Assembly (NCBI RefSeq): GCF_023920105.1
Contig: NZ_CP083693.1
Span: 513,001-577,000 of the forward strand
Length of the DNA stretch: 64,000 nucleotides
Direction of reading: 5' to 3'
Source: Bartonella taylorii
GTDB taxonomy: Bacteria; Pseudomonadota; Alphaproteobacteria; Rhizobiales; Rhizobiaceae
The position numbers and the translations under genes were made by a program. Under the pieces are notes generated by a model that was not told the DNA's origin, ran no database searches, and worked only from the letters and a program-made list of their open reading frames with translations. The first letter of the stretch is position 1; each line of letters opens with the position of its first letter. Of this stretch, positions 1-7,567 are shown one piece after another.

Positions 1-978
1 GTGATTTTTATGCCTGTGACGACTCCACAACAGAAAATTGATAAGACACGCGTTTTTGGTAAAGAGTTTATTGATATCCGTTTAGTTGGTGAGACGTTTG
101 ACCAATGTTATGCGGCTGCGCAGTCTTTTGCTGTGGAGAGTGGGGGGGTGATGGCACCACCTTTTGATGATATTCGCATTATTACGGGGCAGGCGACGAT
201 TCTTTGTGAGTCTGTTTTGCAATGGAAAAAACTTAATGGGGAGAGTGAGCCAGATTTGATGATTGTACCTGTAGGTGGTGGTGGTTTAGCTAGTGGTGTG
301 AGCAAATTTTTACGTGAATATGGTTGGAAAACCGAGCTTCGTTTTGTTGAACCACAAAGAGCTGCAAGTTTGCTTGCTTGTTTGAAGAGTGGAAAACGTG
401 TCAAACTTGAAAATATCGATACATTTGTAGATGGTGCTGCTGTGGCTGAAATTGGTGCGTTAAATTACACAATGCTAAAGCAATTTTCACCCGATTCTGT
501 TATTACAGTTCCTGAAAATCGTGTTTGTTCTACAATGGTTGAAATGCTCAACGTTGAAGGTGTAGTCCTTGAACCAGCGGGTGCTTTATCAATCGATGCT
601 CTTAACAGTATTTCTTCTCAAGAGTTGAAAGGCAAAAAAATTCTTCTTGTTATTTCAGGTGGTAATTTTGATTTTGAGCGTTTGCCAGATATTAAAGAGC
701 GTTCTTTGCGTTTTCAGGGTTTGAGAAAGTATTTTATTTTTAGTTTTCCACAACATCCTGGTGCGTTGCGTAATTTTCTTGCTCAACTCTCTCCAGATGA
801 TGATATCGTGCGCTTTGAATATTTTAAAAAATCGGCTAGAAACTTTGGCTCTGTGCTAATTGCAATTGAAACAAAAAAATACGATAACTTTTGTCTCTTA
901 GAGAAAAAGTTTCAAGCTTTAGGTTGGCGTTATCGTGATATTACTGACGATCAAACATTGTTTGATTTTGTTATCTGA
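1..978 (+). CDS. ilvA: Threonine dehydratase (threonine ammonia-lyase), 5'-truncated by window edge
   Basis: A PLP enzyme that deaminates threonine to 2-oxobutanoate, the first step toward isoleucine. The frame is already open at base 1 and reads directly into catalytic-domain sequence (IFMPVTTPQQKIDKTRVFG), so roughly the first 90-100 residues, including the PLP lysine, lie outside the window. The glycine-rich PLP-phosphate loop VPVGGGGLASG is near visible residue 90. The last 95 or so residues form one ACT-like Thr_dehydrat_C domain, starting near FQGLRKYFIFSFPQHPGAL, where isoleucine and valine regulate such enzymes. One ACT-like unit, not two, points to the short Bacillus-type form of about 420 residues. 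The small secreted gene follows after 36 bp and may be co-transcribed. The family is certain; biosynthetic rather than catabolic role is inferred from the regulatory domain. Confidence 0.93.
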   Translation: MIFMPVTTPQQKIDKTRVFGKEFIDIRLVGETFDQCYAAAQSFAVESGGVMAPPFDDIRIITGQATILCESVLQWKKLNGESEPDLMIVPVGGGGLASGVSKFLREYGWKTELRFVEPQRAASLLACLKSGKRVKLENIDTFVDGAAVAEIGALNYTMLKQFSPDSVITVPENRVCSTMVEMLNVEGVVLEPAGALSIDALNSISSQELKGKKILLVISGGNFDFERLPDIKERSLRFQGLRKYFIFSFPQHPGALRNFLAQLSPDDDIVRFEYFKKSARNFGSVLIAIETKKYDNFCLLEKKFQALGWRYRDITDDQTLFDFVI

Positions 979-1014
979 TAAACTAAAATTTTTGCTAAAC
1001 GAGAAATATTAAGA

Positions 1015-1545
1015 ATGAAATCTGTTTTTTATTTTTTACTGAGTCTATTCTTGTTTTTAAGTGTTGCTAAACAGATTTTAGCATTTGAGCCAGCGATAAT
1101 ACAAAAAGCTGAACTTTCAAGATTAGTTGTTGATGTTAATAGTGCTGTAAAAAATGGGAATTTTGCATCTATTTCTGCTTATATGCCTGATCGGCTTTAT
1201 AAAGAAATGGCGCGCCGATTGAAGACGACAGAGGATAATTTACGTCACAGTTTTCTTCAACAGGTGCGTGTTCAATTTGAGAGTTTGCCTGATGGTGCTT
1301 ATCTTTTAGATGAAACAAACATAGACTATTTGCAAACTGATAAAGGTACTTTTTATGCTTTGATTCCGACTACGCTTGAGATGAAAGATCGCATCATCCA
1401 ATATAAAACTTTGGCGATTTTTGATAAAACGCAATGGTATTTGATCTATGGTGGTCAGAAAACTTTACAAAATCCAGTTTTTCTGGAAATTTATCCTGAT
1501 TTTAATGGGGTAAACTTACCGAAGGAGACAATAATAAAGAAATAA
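1015..1545 (+). CDS. Small secreted protein of unknown function (paralogue of 51376-51918)
   Basis: A 176-residue protein with a clear Sec signal peptide (MKSVFYFLLSLFLFLSVAKQILA, cleavage likely before FEPA), so it is probably periplasmic or outer-membrane associated. I do not recognise a named domain. The mature part starts with a helical stretch with a conserved-looking MPDRLYKEM, followed by probable beta strands (YALIPTTLEM, TLAIFDKTQWYLIYGG). The protein at 51376-51918 has the same length, signal and layout, including the QWY-x-I-x-G block, so the two are probably paralogues. It begins 36 bp after ilvA and no promoter is obvious between them. The fold may be like small NTF2-like or DUF-type periplasmic proteins, but that is a guess. 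Confidence 0.8.
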   Translation: MKSVFYFLLSLFLFLSVAKQILAFEPAIIQKAELSRLVVDVNSAVKNGNFASISAYMPDRLYKEMARRLKTTEDNLRHSFLQQVRVQFESLPDGAYLLDETNIDYLQTDKGTFYALIPTTLEMKDRIIQYKTLAIFDKTQWYLIYGGQKTLQNPVFLEIYPDFNGVNLPKETIIKK

Positions 1546-1844
1546 GTGATTAAAACATTGTGTTTCTTGTTTGTGATAAATAACTTTCGCAAAGTACTTG
1601 CTTTTTTGTCATAATCCTACGATAATACAAATGAAGGTGTTTAAGCTGGTTAATTGGCTTTTTGTAGAATGAAATTTATGCACCTTTCTCCTTGATTTCA
1701 GGGTGTTCATTGGGTGCGCAAATCGCTCTTTCAGGCGTTGCTTCACAAGTTTGTAATATCAAGATCTTTTTTGCGCGGATTCTTGAGTAACAGAGTTCAG
1801 CTTGTTACTTGTTTAGAGTCGTTGAGCTGAGGAAAGATTTTATT

Positions 1845-3224
1845 TTGACTATAAATAGAGAAAATATTTTCATAAAGTTGGGTTTATCTACTCTTTTGAG
1901 TAAAAACTTGCTCATGGCTGGTATGAGTAAACCTACACCTATTCAAGAAAAAGCTATTCCAGTGATGTTGAATGGGCATGATATATTAGGTATTGCACAG
2001 ACAGGTTCTGGGAAAACTTTGGCATTTAGTTTACCTATTCTAAGCCAGATTTTGGCTTTAGGCGATAAACGCTGCCCTAAAACTGCGCGGGCTTTGATTT
2101 TGGTTCCTACGCGTGAACTCGCTGTTCAGATTGATGAAACAATTCGTGTTGCTGCGAGAGGAACGCATCTTTCAACATGTCTTATTTTTGGTGGGGTATC
2201 ACGTTTAAAACAAATTAAACGCATAGGAGCTGGTGTGGATGTTTTGATAGCAACGCCAGGGCGGTTAAGAGATCTTGTTCGTGAAAAATGCGTTGATCTT
2301 TCTCAATCTCGTTTCTTAGTTTTGGATGAAGCAGATCGTATGTTAGATATGGGGTTTATTAATGATGTACAGCAAATCGCAAAGCTTTTGCATCAAGAGC
2401 GTCAGACAGCGCTTTTTTCTGCGACAATGCCGAAAGAAATTACTGTACTTGCAAAGTGTTTGCTCAATGATCCAGTAAAAATAGAGGTTACTCCTCAAGG
2501 GACGACTGTTGCAGAAATCACTCAGAAATTATATTGCGTTCCTACCAGTGAAAAAAAGAATGTTTTAGGTAAACTTTTGACAAATCCAGCTCTCACTTCG
2601 GTCATTGTTTTTACTCGAACTAAACATGGTGCTGATGCTGTCACGCGTACTTTAACAAAGATAGGGTATTCTGTTGCGACAATTCATGGAAATAAATCGC
2701 AAAGTGCTCGCCAGTCTGCCTTAAAAGCTTTTCGTGAACGGGCTGTGCGGATTCTTGTTGCGACAGATATTGCAGCGCGCGGTATTGATGTACTAGGAAT
2801 AAGCCATGTTATTAATTACGATTTACCAGATGAAGCTGAAAGTTATGTGCATCGTATCGGTCGCACAGGACGTAATGGTGCGTCTGGTGAAGCACTCACA
2901 CTTTTTGATGAAGGAATAGAAGGAGCGCGGTTACGTGCTGTAGAACGCTTGATTTCTATGCGGTTAGTGCGTGAAGCTGTTCCAGTACAGTTTGCTGCAT
3001 TTCCAGAAAAGCTGATTGTGTCAGAAGATGAAAAAATCGAAAACAGTAAACTTTGTTTTAGAAAATCTAAACGTCAGAAGCGGTTTTTGAATTGTAAAGA
3101 TAAAGCTGAACAATTACAGGGCAAAAATTCTCCATCTCCAAATGAAAGACATAAAAAAGCAAAGGCGGCTGCAAAGCGTGTGAAATCTTTGCGTTTTCGC
3201 AAGTCAGTGCAGAAGGCAGCTTGA
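1845..3224 (+). CDS. DEAD-box ATP-dependent RNA helicase (RhlE-like)
   Basis: An ATP-dependent RNA helicase of the type used in ribosome assembly, mRNA decay or cold adaptation. All core motifs are present in order: Q motif KPTPIQEKAIP, motif I AQTGSGKT, Ia PTRELA, II DEAD, III SAT, V ATDIAARGID and VI HRIGRTGR. A basic, low-complexity tail of about 90 residues, rich in Lys and Arg, probably binds RNA. I prefer the TTG start at 1845 (LTINRENIF...) because TGAGGA sits 11 bp upstream; an in-frame TTG at 1809 would add 12 residues that do not look like family sequence. It is monocistronic: about 300 bp precede it and a strong terminator follows. The RhlE-type subfamily is inferred from the length and the basic tail. 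Confidence 0.92.
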   Translation: MTINRENIFIKLGLSTLLSKNLLMAGMSKPTPIQEKAIPVMLNGHDILGIAQTGSGKTLAFSLPILSQILALGDKRCPKTARALILVPTRELAVQIDETIRVAARGTHLSTCLIFGGVSRLKQIKRIGAGVDVLIATPGRLRDLVREKCVDLSQSRFLVLDEADRMLDMGFINDVQQIAKLLHQERQTALFSATMPKEITVLAKCLLNDPVKIEVTPQGTTVAEITQKLYCVPTSEKKNVLGKLLTNPALTSVIVFTRTKHGADAVTRTLTKIGYSVATIHGNKSQSARQSALKAFRERAVRILVATDIAARGIDVLGISHVINYDLPDEAESYVHRIGRTGRNGASGEALTLFDEGIEGARLRAVERLISMRLVREAVPVQFAAFPEKLIVSEDEKIENSKLCFRKSKRQKRFLNCKDKAEQLQGKNSPSPNERHKKAKAAAKRVKSLRFRKSVQKAA

Positions 3225-3324
3225 GTAAAATATTTAGAAGAAATCGTGAGCTTAGAATATTTTCTTCTTTTCGATTTCTTCTCAGTTTAAATGAAGAAAA
3301 GAGAAATACAAACAACACTCTTGC

Positions 3325-3360
3325 AAAAATAAGAGAGCTTTTTAAAGGCTCTTATTTTTT
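3325..3360 (+). terminator. Rho-independent terminator of the DEAD-box helicase gene
   Basis: A perfect 9-bp stem (AAATAAGAG at 3327-3335 with CTCTTATTT at 3349-3357) with a further CTTT/AAAG pairing in the loop, running into a T tract. It lies about 100 bp after the helicase stop codon. Confidence 0.8.
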
Positions 3361-4007
3361 AAAATGAAAACATTTTGCATGTCTGGTATAATCAAAAAAT
3401 CTCTTGGAGAGAAATTATCACTCGTATTACTCAGTAGAGGCGACTTTGAAAAATTTATTCTCTCATATCTATTGGTGTATACTCCATTTTTAAAGATGTG
3501 AATAAATACAAACATTAATTAGTAATAGGGATATGTTATTTTGTTTTTTTATGCTGACTTATAATATAGGATATGTTATAGTTGAAGAAAATTATTTCAG
3601 TATCCTTCCAACTTAATTGCAATAATATTTTGGCATATCTGGAGATGATATTGATAGATTTTCGCTTTCGTTTGATACTCATTGCAATTGGAAGAACAGA
3701 ATGCAGGGCGATTTGCCTTCTTCCCCCATATTTTTTGAGTAATAGGAATTTTTATTATGTTTGATAATAAGTGAATAATATCTGATAATAAGACTTTAAC
3801 TATTGTCTTTCAATTGATTTGTTTAGTTATGAGATTGTTGATATGTCATAGGCTCGTTGAATAATTTTTCATAACAGAACTTATTAGAACTCAAAGAATA
3901 GCTAGAAAAATCAAAAAATAATGCACTTTACAAAAGCGTACTTTAAATTCTGTTCTCTTGAATCTACTTGTACTTTTTAATCTTAAAAAACGCTATTAAA
4001 AACAGAG
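3361..4007. other. Gene-poor AT-rich spacer
   Basis: About 650 bp between the helicase terminator and tRNA-Asn. I see no coding sequence with a credible start, ribosome site or family resemblance. A 60-codon open frame at 3582-3764 lacks these signs. The only structure I found is the inverted repeat at 3605-3694, listed separately. The stretch is probably eroded sequence. Confidence 0.6.
3605..3694. repeat. Interrupted inverted repeat
   Basis: CTTCCAA (3605-3611) plus TTGCAAT (3617-3623), separated by 5 bp, are matched in inverse order by ATTGCAATTGGAAG at 3681-3694. This gives a 14-bp stem with a 5-nt bulge around a 57-nt loop. No flanking gene explains it; it could be the end structure of a lost element or a transcript hairpin. 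Confidence 0.5.
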
Positions 4008-4082
4008 TGGCTCCCCGGGCCGGATTCGAACCAGCGACCAACCGGTTAACAGCCGGTTGCTCTACCGCTGAGCTACCGGGGA
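4008..4082 (-). tRNA. tRNA-Asn (anticodon GTT)
   Basis: Read on the minus strand, the 5' acceptor TCCCCGG pairs with CCGGGGA near the 3' end, followed by discriminator G and an encoded CCA (4008-4010). The D arm (AGCTCAGCGGTAGAGC), an anticodon arm with GTT in the loop, and the T arm GGTTCGAATCC are all intact. Length is 75 nt. It is divergent from tRNA-Cys. Confidence 0.97.
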
Positions 4083-4109
4083 ACAGTGCCAAATTATTCA
4101 ACTGCAAGG

Positions 4110-4137
4110 GCTATAGCAAAGCAATACTGATTTGCAA
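4110..4137 (-). promoter_or_regulatory. Likely promoter of tRNA-Asn
   Basis: On the minus strand, TTGCAA (4132-4137), a 16-bp spacer, then TATAGC (4110-4115), ending 27 bp before the mature tRNA 5' end. Spacing and position fit a housekeeping sigma promoter. Confidence 0.5.
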
Positions 4138-4218
4138 AGGATAAAATTACTTTTTTTAAAAAAAATGTCATAAATCGCAGAAGAAGAGGAAAAAAGAGCA
4201 GAGAAGATTTTCTATACC

Positions 4219-4247
4219 TTGACGGATGCGTTGCCTTCCCTTATTGA
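4219..4247 (+). promoter_or_regulatory. Likely promoter of tRNA-Cys
   Basis: TTGACG (4219-4224), a 17-bp spacer, then TATTGA (4242-4247). This places initiation about 15 bp before the tRNA 5' end, as expected for a short tRNA leader. Confidence 0.55.
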
Positions 4248-4268
4248 CATTTTTATGTTTGTCGACGA

Positions 4269-4342
4269 GGCCTCGTGGCAGAATGGTTACGCAGAGGACT
4301 GCAAATCCTTGTATCCCGGTTCGATTCCGGGCGAGGCCTCCA
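4269..4342 (+). tRNA. tRNA-Cys (anticodon GCA)
   Basis: Acceptor GGCCTCG pairs with CGAGGCC, followed by discriminator T and encoded CCA (4340-4342). The anticodon arm GGACT-GCA-AATCC and the T arm GGTTCGATTCC are intact. Length is 74 nt. T at the discriminator position (U73) is the usual identity element of tRNA-Cys. Confidence 0.97.
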
Positions 4343-4546
4343 GTTGGTTTTAAATAAAATGGCTTTGAGGGGATAATATGCGCAAGTAAACGGCTTTCTT
4401 TTATGGTAAGAGATTTCATCACGAGAAATAGTGCGGTTAGAATCTAATTGTTGACTGTAGCGTACTTTTTTGTAACACCCACAGTAAAAGATTTTAGGCC
4501 CTCATTATCGCCGTTTTGTTGTGGTTTTTGTTGTATGTAGGAGAAG

Positions 4547-5230
4547 ATGGTCGTTATGGTTGCAGATTTTGCAGAGCTTCGCCGCAAAATGGTCGACAAT
4601 CAAATTCGTACAGTAGATGTGACGGATTTATCGGTTCTTGAAGCTTTTTTAACGGTACCGCGTGAAGATTTTATACCAGAAGATACAAGAGCCTTAAGTT
4701 ATCTTGATAGCGATATTATTGTATGTCCTGCGCAAAATGGATTACCTGCGTGCTATTCAATGGGGCCTGCTTCTCTCGCAAAATTATTACAGCTTGCGGC
4801 TGTAAAATCATCAGATATTGTTTTAGATATTGGTGCAAATAGTGGTTATTGTACGGCATTGCTTTCAAAGCTTGCACGGTCTGTGATTGCATTAGAAAAT
4901 AATAAAGCTCTTTCGGAACGAGCAGCTAAGATTTTAGAACGTAATCAATATGATAATGTGGTTGTGATTCATGGCCCTTTGGAGCAGGGATATGCCGTCG
5001 AAGGACCTTATGATCTGATTTTTATCGAGGGTTCAGTTGATTTTATTCCGGAGGGGATCTTTGATCAAATGAAAGACACTGGACGTCTTGTTGTGGTTGA
5101 AGGACAGGGTAATTCCGGTGTTGCACGAATCTATGTAAAACAAGATGGTATCATTGCGGCTAGTTGTGCTTTTAATCTCGCTGTAAAGCCCCTTCCTAGT
5201 TTTTTAAAAACACCTGATTTTATATTTTAG
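4547..5230 (+). CDS. Protein-L-isoaspartate O-methyltransferase family protein
   Basis: A SAM-dependent methyltransferase of the Pcm family, which repairs isoaspartyl residues in damaged proteins. The SAM motif I is LDIGANSGYCTALLS, near residues 96-110, and the N-terminal block MVDNQIRTVDVTD is typical of the alphaproteobacterial relatives found next to tolC. The length of 227 residues fits. Two starts are possible: ATG 4547 (AGGAG only 3 bp away) or ATG 4556 (12 bp away; MVADFAELRRKM), and the second gives the more family-like N-terminus. It sits 33 bp before the tolC-type gene, so the two may share a transcript. True isoaspartyl repair activity is not proven; many of these relatives are annotated only by similarity. 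Confidence 0.85.
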   Translation: MVVMVADFAELRRKMVDNQIRTVDVTDLSVLEAFLTVPREDFIPEDTRALSYLDSDIIVCPAQNGLPACYSMGPASLAKLLQLAAVKSSDIVLDIGANSGYCTALLSKLARSVIALENNKALSERAAKILERNQYDNVVVIHGPLEQGYAVEGPYDLIFIEGSVDFIPEGIFDQMKDTGRLVVVEGQGNSGVARIYVKQDGIIAASCAFNLAVKPLPSFLKTPDFIF

Positions 5231-5263
5231 TGTTTGTTTTGTTTGTGAATAAAAGATAGTTTT

Positions 5264-6580
5264 ATGATTAATTTAGAGTGTGTTATTGTGTTCAAAATAA
5301 ACAAGAAATTTCAAGCCTGTTTGTTGCTAGTTTTGAGTCTTTTACTATCAGGGTCGGTTGGTGCTGAAACATTGATGGATGCTTTTGCTAAAGCGTATAT
5401 ACACAATACTAAATTAAATAGTGAGCGGGCAGCTTTACGTATTTCAAGTGATGATGTAGTTATTGCACGGTCGGGGTTGTTGCCGCAAATTGAGGGGATT
5501 GGAAGTTATGGGCGGAATAAGTCTATGTCTGGTCCTTATATAACTTCTGGGTCTATAGGAATAAGATTAAATCAAAGATTATTTGACGGTTTTGTTACGC
5601 AAAACATGTTTTCTTCAGCTCAGGTTAAGCTGCAGGCACAGCATGAATATCTTCGTAATACTGAGCAAAATACCTTTCTCGATACTGTAACAGCATATGC
5701 TAATGTATATCAAGCACGTCGTGTTGCTGATCTTCGTAGAGAAAATTTGGCGGCTCTTGAAGAGCAAGTTCGTTCCAATAAGGCAAAATTTGATGTGGGA
5801 GAGGGAGGGCGTGTTGATCTTTCCCAAGCGCAAGCTGCGCGTTCTGTGGCTGTTTCAGAACTGAGTCTTGCACGTGCTGATGTAAAATCAGCAGAGGCAG
5901 TTTATCGACAAGTTATTGGTTCTGATCCTGAAAAATTAACATATCCACCAGTGGCAAAAGATTTGCCGGTTAGTCTTGATGCGGCTTACCAAATGAGCGT
6001 TGCATTGCATCCAGCGATTCTTTATGCAAAATATTTGGTTGATGCTAGCCTTTACAATGTAAAGGCAAAAGAAGGAGCGTTGCTTCCTAAAGTTGATTTT
6101 TCTGCAACAGCGTCTTATAATCGGATTTACAATGGTGCTGGGGAGGATGGTGTTTCTAAATCAATAGGATTGTCTTTAAGTGTTCCAATTTTTGAAGGGG
6201 GGCGTACATCTGCTCAGATTCGCCAGTCCAAGGAACAACTTGGACAAGCTCATCTTCAACTTGATTTAGCTCATAGTAATATAAGACAGTCTCTTACCTC
6301 TGCTTGGTTTCAGTTAAAGGGGGCACGCGCATCTGTCGTTGCTTATCGTGAAAGTGTACGTGCTGCTGAAATTGCTCTTAAAGGTCGTCTTCAAGAAAAT
6401 CGTGTGGGACAGGCGACGACATTGGATGTTTTAAATTCTCGAACTCTGTTGATTAATGCTCAGATTGCGCTTGCTACGGCAGAACGTAATGCTGTTATAG
6501 CAAGCTATAGTGTTCAATCTTCTATTGGTAAATTAACTGCAGGTTATTTAGGTTTAAAAACAGTAAAATATATCCGATAA
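5264..6580 (+). CDS. tolC: TolC-family outer-membrane efflux/secretion channel
   Basis: An outer-membrane trimeric channel subunit used by type I secretion systems and RND pumps. It has an N-terminal signal peptide (hydrophobic LLLVLSLLLSGSVGAE, cleavage near residue 33) and two repeated OEP units rich in long amphipathic helices. Each unit starts with a family-like segment: ETLMDAFAKAYIHNTKLNSE early and SLDAAYQMSVALHPAILYAK in the middle. The length of 438 residues fits TolC. The neighbourhood (Pcm-like gene before, popZ and valS after) matches the bepC/tolC locus of Brucella and rhizobia. No pump genes are adjacent, so it is probably a shared channel for several exporters. Confidence 0.93.
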   Translation: MINLECVIVFKINKKFQACLLLVLSLLLSGSVGAETLMDAFAKAYIHNTKLNSERAALRISSDDVVIARSGLLPQIEGIGSYGRNKSMSGPYITSGSIGIRLNQRLFDGFVTQNMFSSAQVKLQAQHEYLRNTEQNTFLDTVTAYANVYQARRVADLRRENLAALEEQVRSNKAKFDVGEGGRVDLSQAQAARSVAVSELSLARADVKSAEAVYRQVIGSDPEKLTYPPVAKDLPVSLDAAYQMSVALHPAILYAKYLVDASLYNVKAKEGALLPKVDFSATASYNRIYNGAGEDGVSKSIGLSLSVPIFEGGRTSAQIRQSKEQLGQAHLQLDLAHSNIRQSLTSAWFQLKGARASVVAYRESVRAAEIALKGRLQENRVGQATTLDVLNSRTLLINAQIALATAERNAVIASYSVQSSIGKLTAGYLGLKTVKYIR

Positions 6581-6727
6581 TGCTTAAAAGTGGCTTTTAA
6601 TCTGCAAATAGTTTTAATTTTTAAAAGGTCAGAAAATCCGTAGTTGAGCATGTTGAAAAAGATAGTGGTTGGATATTGTTTTATATAAAGAAGGAAAGTT
6701 GTGTATAGCGTCTTCTTCGTGACAATT

Positions 6728-6767
6728 ATGTTTGAAAATATAATGGCATGTTTGAAAATATAATGGG
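6728..6767. repeat. Tandem 20-bp direct repeat upstream of popZ
   Basis: Two adjacent 20-bp copies (6728-6747 and 6748-6767), each reading ATGTTTGAAAATATAATGG plus C or G, differ only in the last base. They lie 84 bp before the popZ start. TATAAT-like cores inside each copy (ATATAATGG) could serve as duplicated -10 elements. Confidence 0.75.
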
Positions 6768-6850
6768 AGATCATGTTGATCTTATGATTCTTTTCCTTAC
6801 ACTAAAAGTGTGATTCTGTTTGTTGTTGCGTCTTTGAGAGGTTTTAAAGT

Positions 6851-7417
6851 ATGGTACAGAGTTCAAGCGTATTACGTGAGCCAAGTATGGATGAAATTTT
6901 GACATCTATTCGTGAAATAATCGAAGAAAATGCAGTTCAACCTGATCACTTTTTAAATGAAGATGTTGCAGTGAATGCGTCTGCAGATCGTTCACCAGTC
7001 GCACCGGAAGGTGTTTATGATACGGCTTTATCGGTTGATGATGCGATGAAGGCTTTGGCTGATCGTATTGGTCTTTCTTCTGAAAATCACGATTTTTCTT
7101 TAACACAAGAGAAAGAGAATAGGGTGGAAGGAAGTGATACGGTTGGTGCGGATATGCAAAAGATGAAGTTTTCTTCTGAAGAACAGCGTTCTGTTCATAA
7201 AACAAAAGAGTATGGTGATGAGGTTTGTACATTACACTCGGAAAATGTGGCTGCTGGTCATGTGGAATTGTCTGAATATTGTATTTCTTCTGCGGAGAAG
7301 ATTGCAAAGGATGTCTTGCGTCCAGCTATAGCAGAATGGTTACAGTCTAAATTGCCTGTTTTACTTGAGAATATTTTACGTGAAGAGATTGTTAAGGCAA
7401 TTAAAAAGTCGTCTTAA
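6851..7417 (+). CDS. popZ: PopZ, polar organising protein (DUF2497 family)
   Basis: PopZ self-assembles at the cell pole and anchors the chromosome partition machinery in alphaproteobacteria. The hallmark N-terminal helix is present (LREPSMDEILTSIREIIEEN), as is the C-terminal helical oligomerisation block (AKDVLRPAIAEWLQSKLP, then LLENILREEIVKAI). A variable, acidic, low-complexity middle separates them, as in other PopZ proteins. Length is 188 residues. Position between the tolC-type gene and valS is conserved in Rhizobiales. The 20-bp tandem repeat upstream may affect its promoter. Confidence 0.92.
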   Translation: MVQSSSVLREPSMDEILTSIREIIEENAVQPDHFLNEDVAVNASADRSPVAPEGVYDTALSVDDAMKALADRIGLSSENHDFSLTQEKENRVEGSDTVGADMQKMKFSSEEQRSVHKTKEYGDEVCTLHSENVAAGHVELSEYCISSAEKIAKDVLRPAIAEWLQSKLPVLLENILREEIVKAIKKSS

Positions 7418-7567
7418 CTCTTCGTTATTTTTGCGTTTTTCATTTTATTTTATAAGGATTTTGTTTGCAATTTTGCAGGCTTAATATGAATATGTGAGGA
7501 TTGCAAAGGATATGATCAGATTTTAGATCATATATTGCGTTTTTCAGCGGCGTTATGGATGGATGGA

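Noticed and set aside
3582..3764. 60-codon open frame in the spacer after the helicase
   Set aside because: No ATG or ribosome site of note, low-complexity hydrophobic product, and it spans the inverted repeat; chance is the simpler reading.
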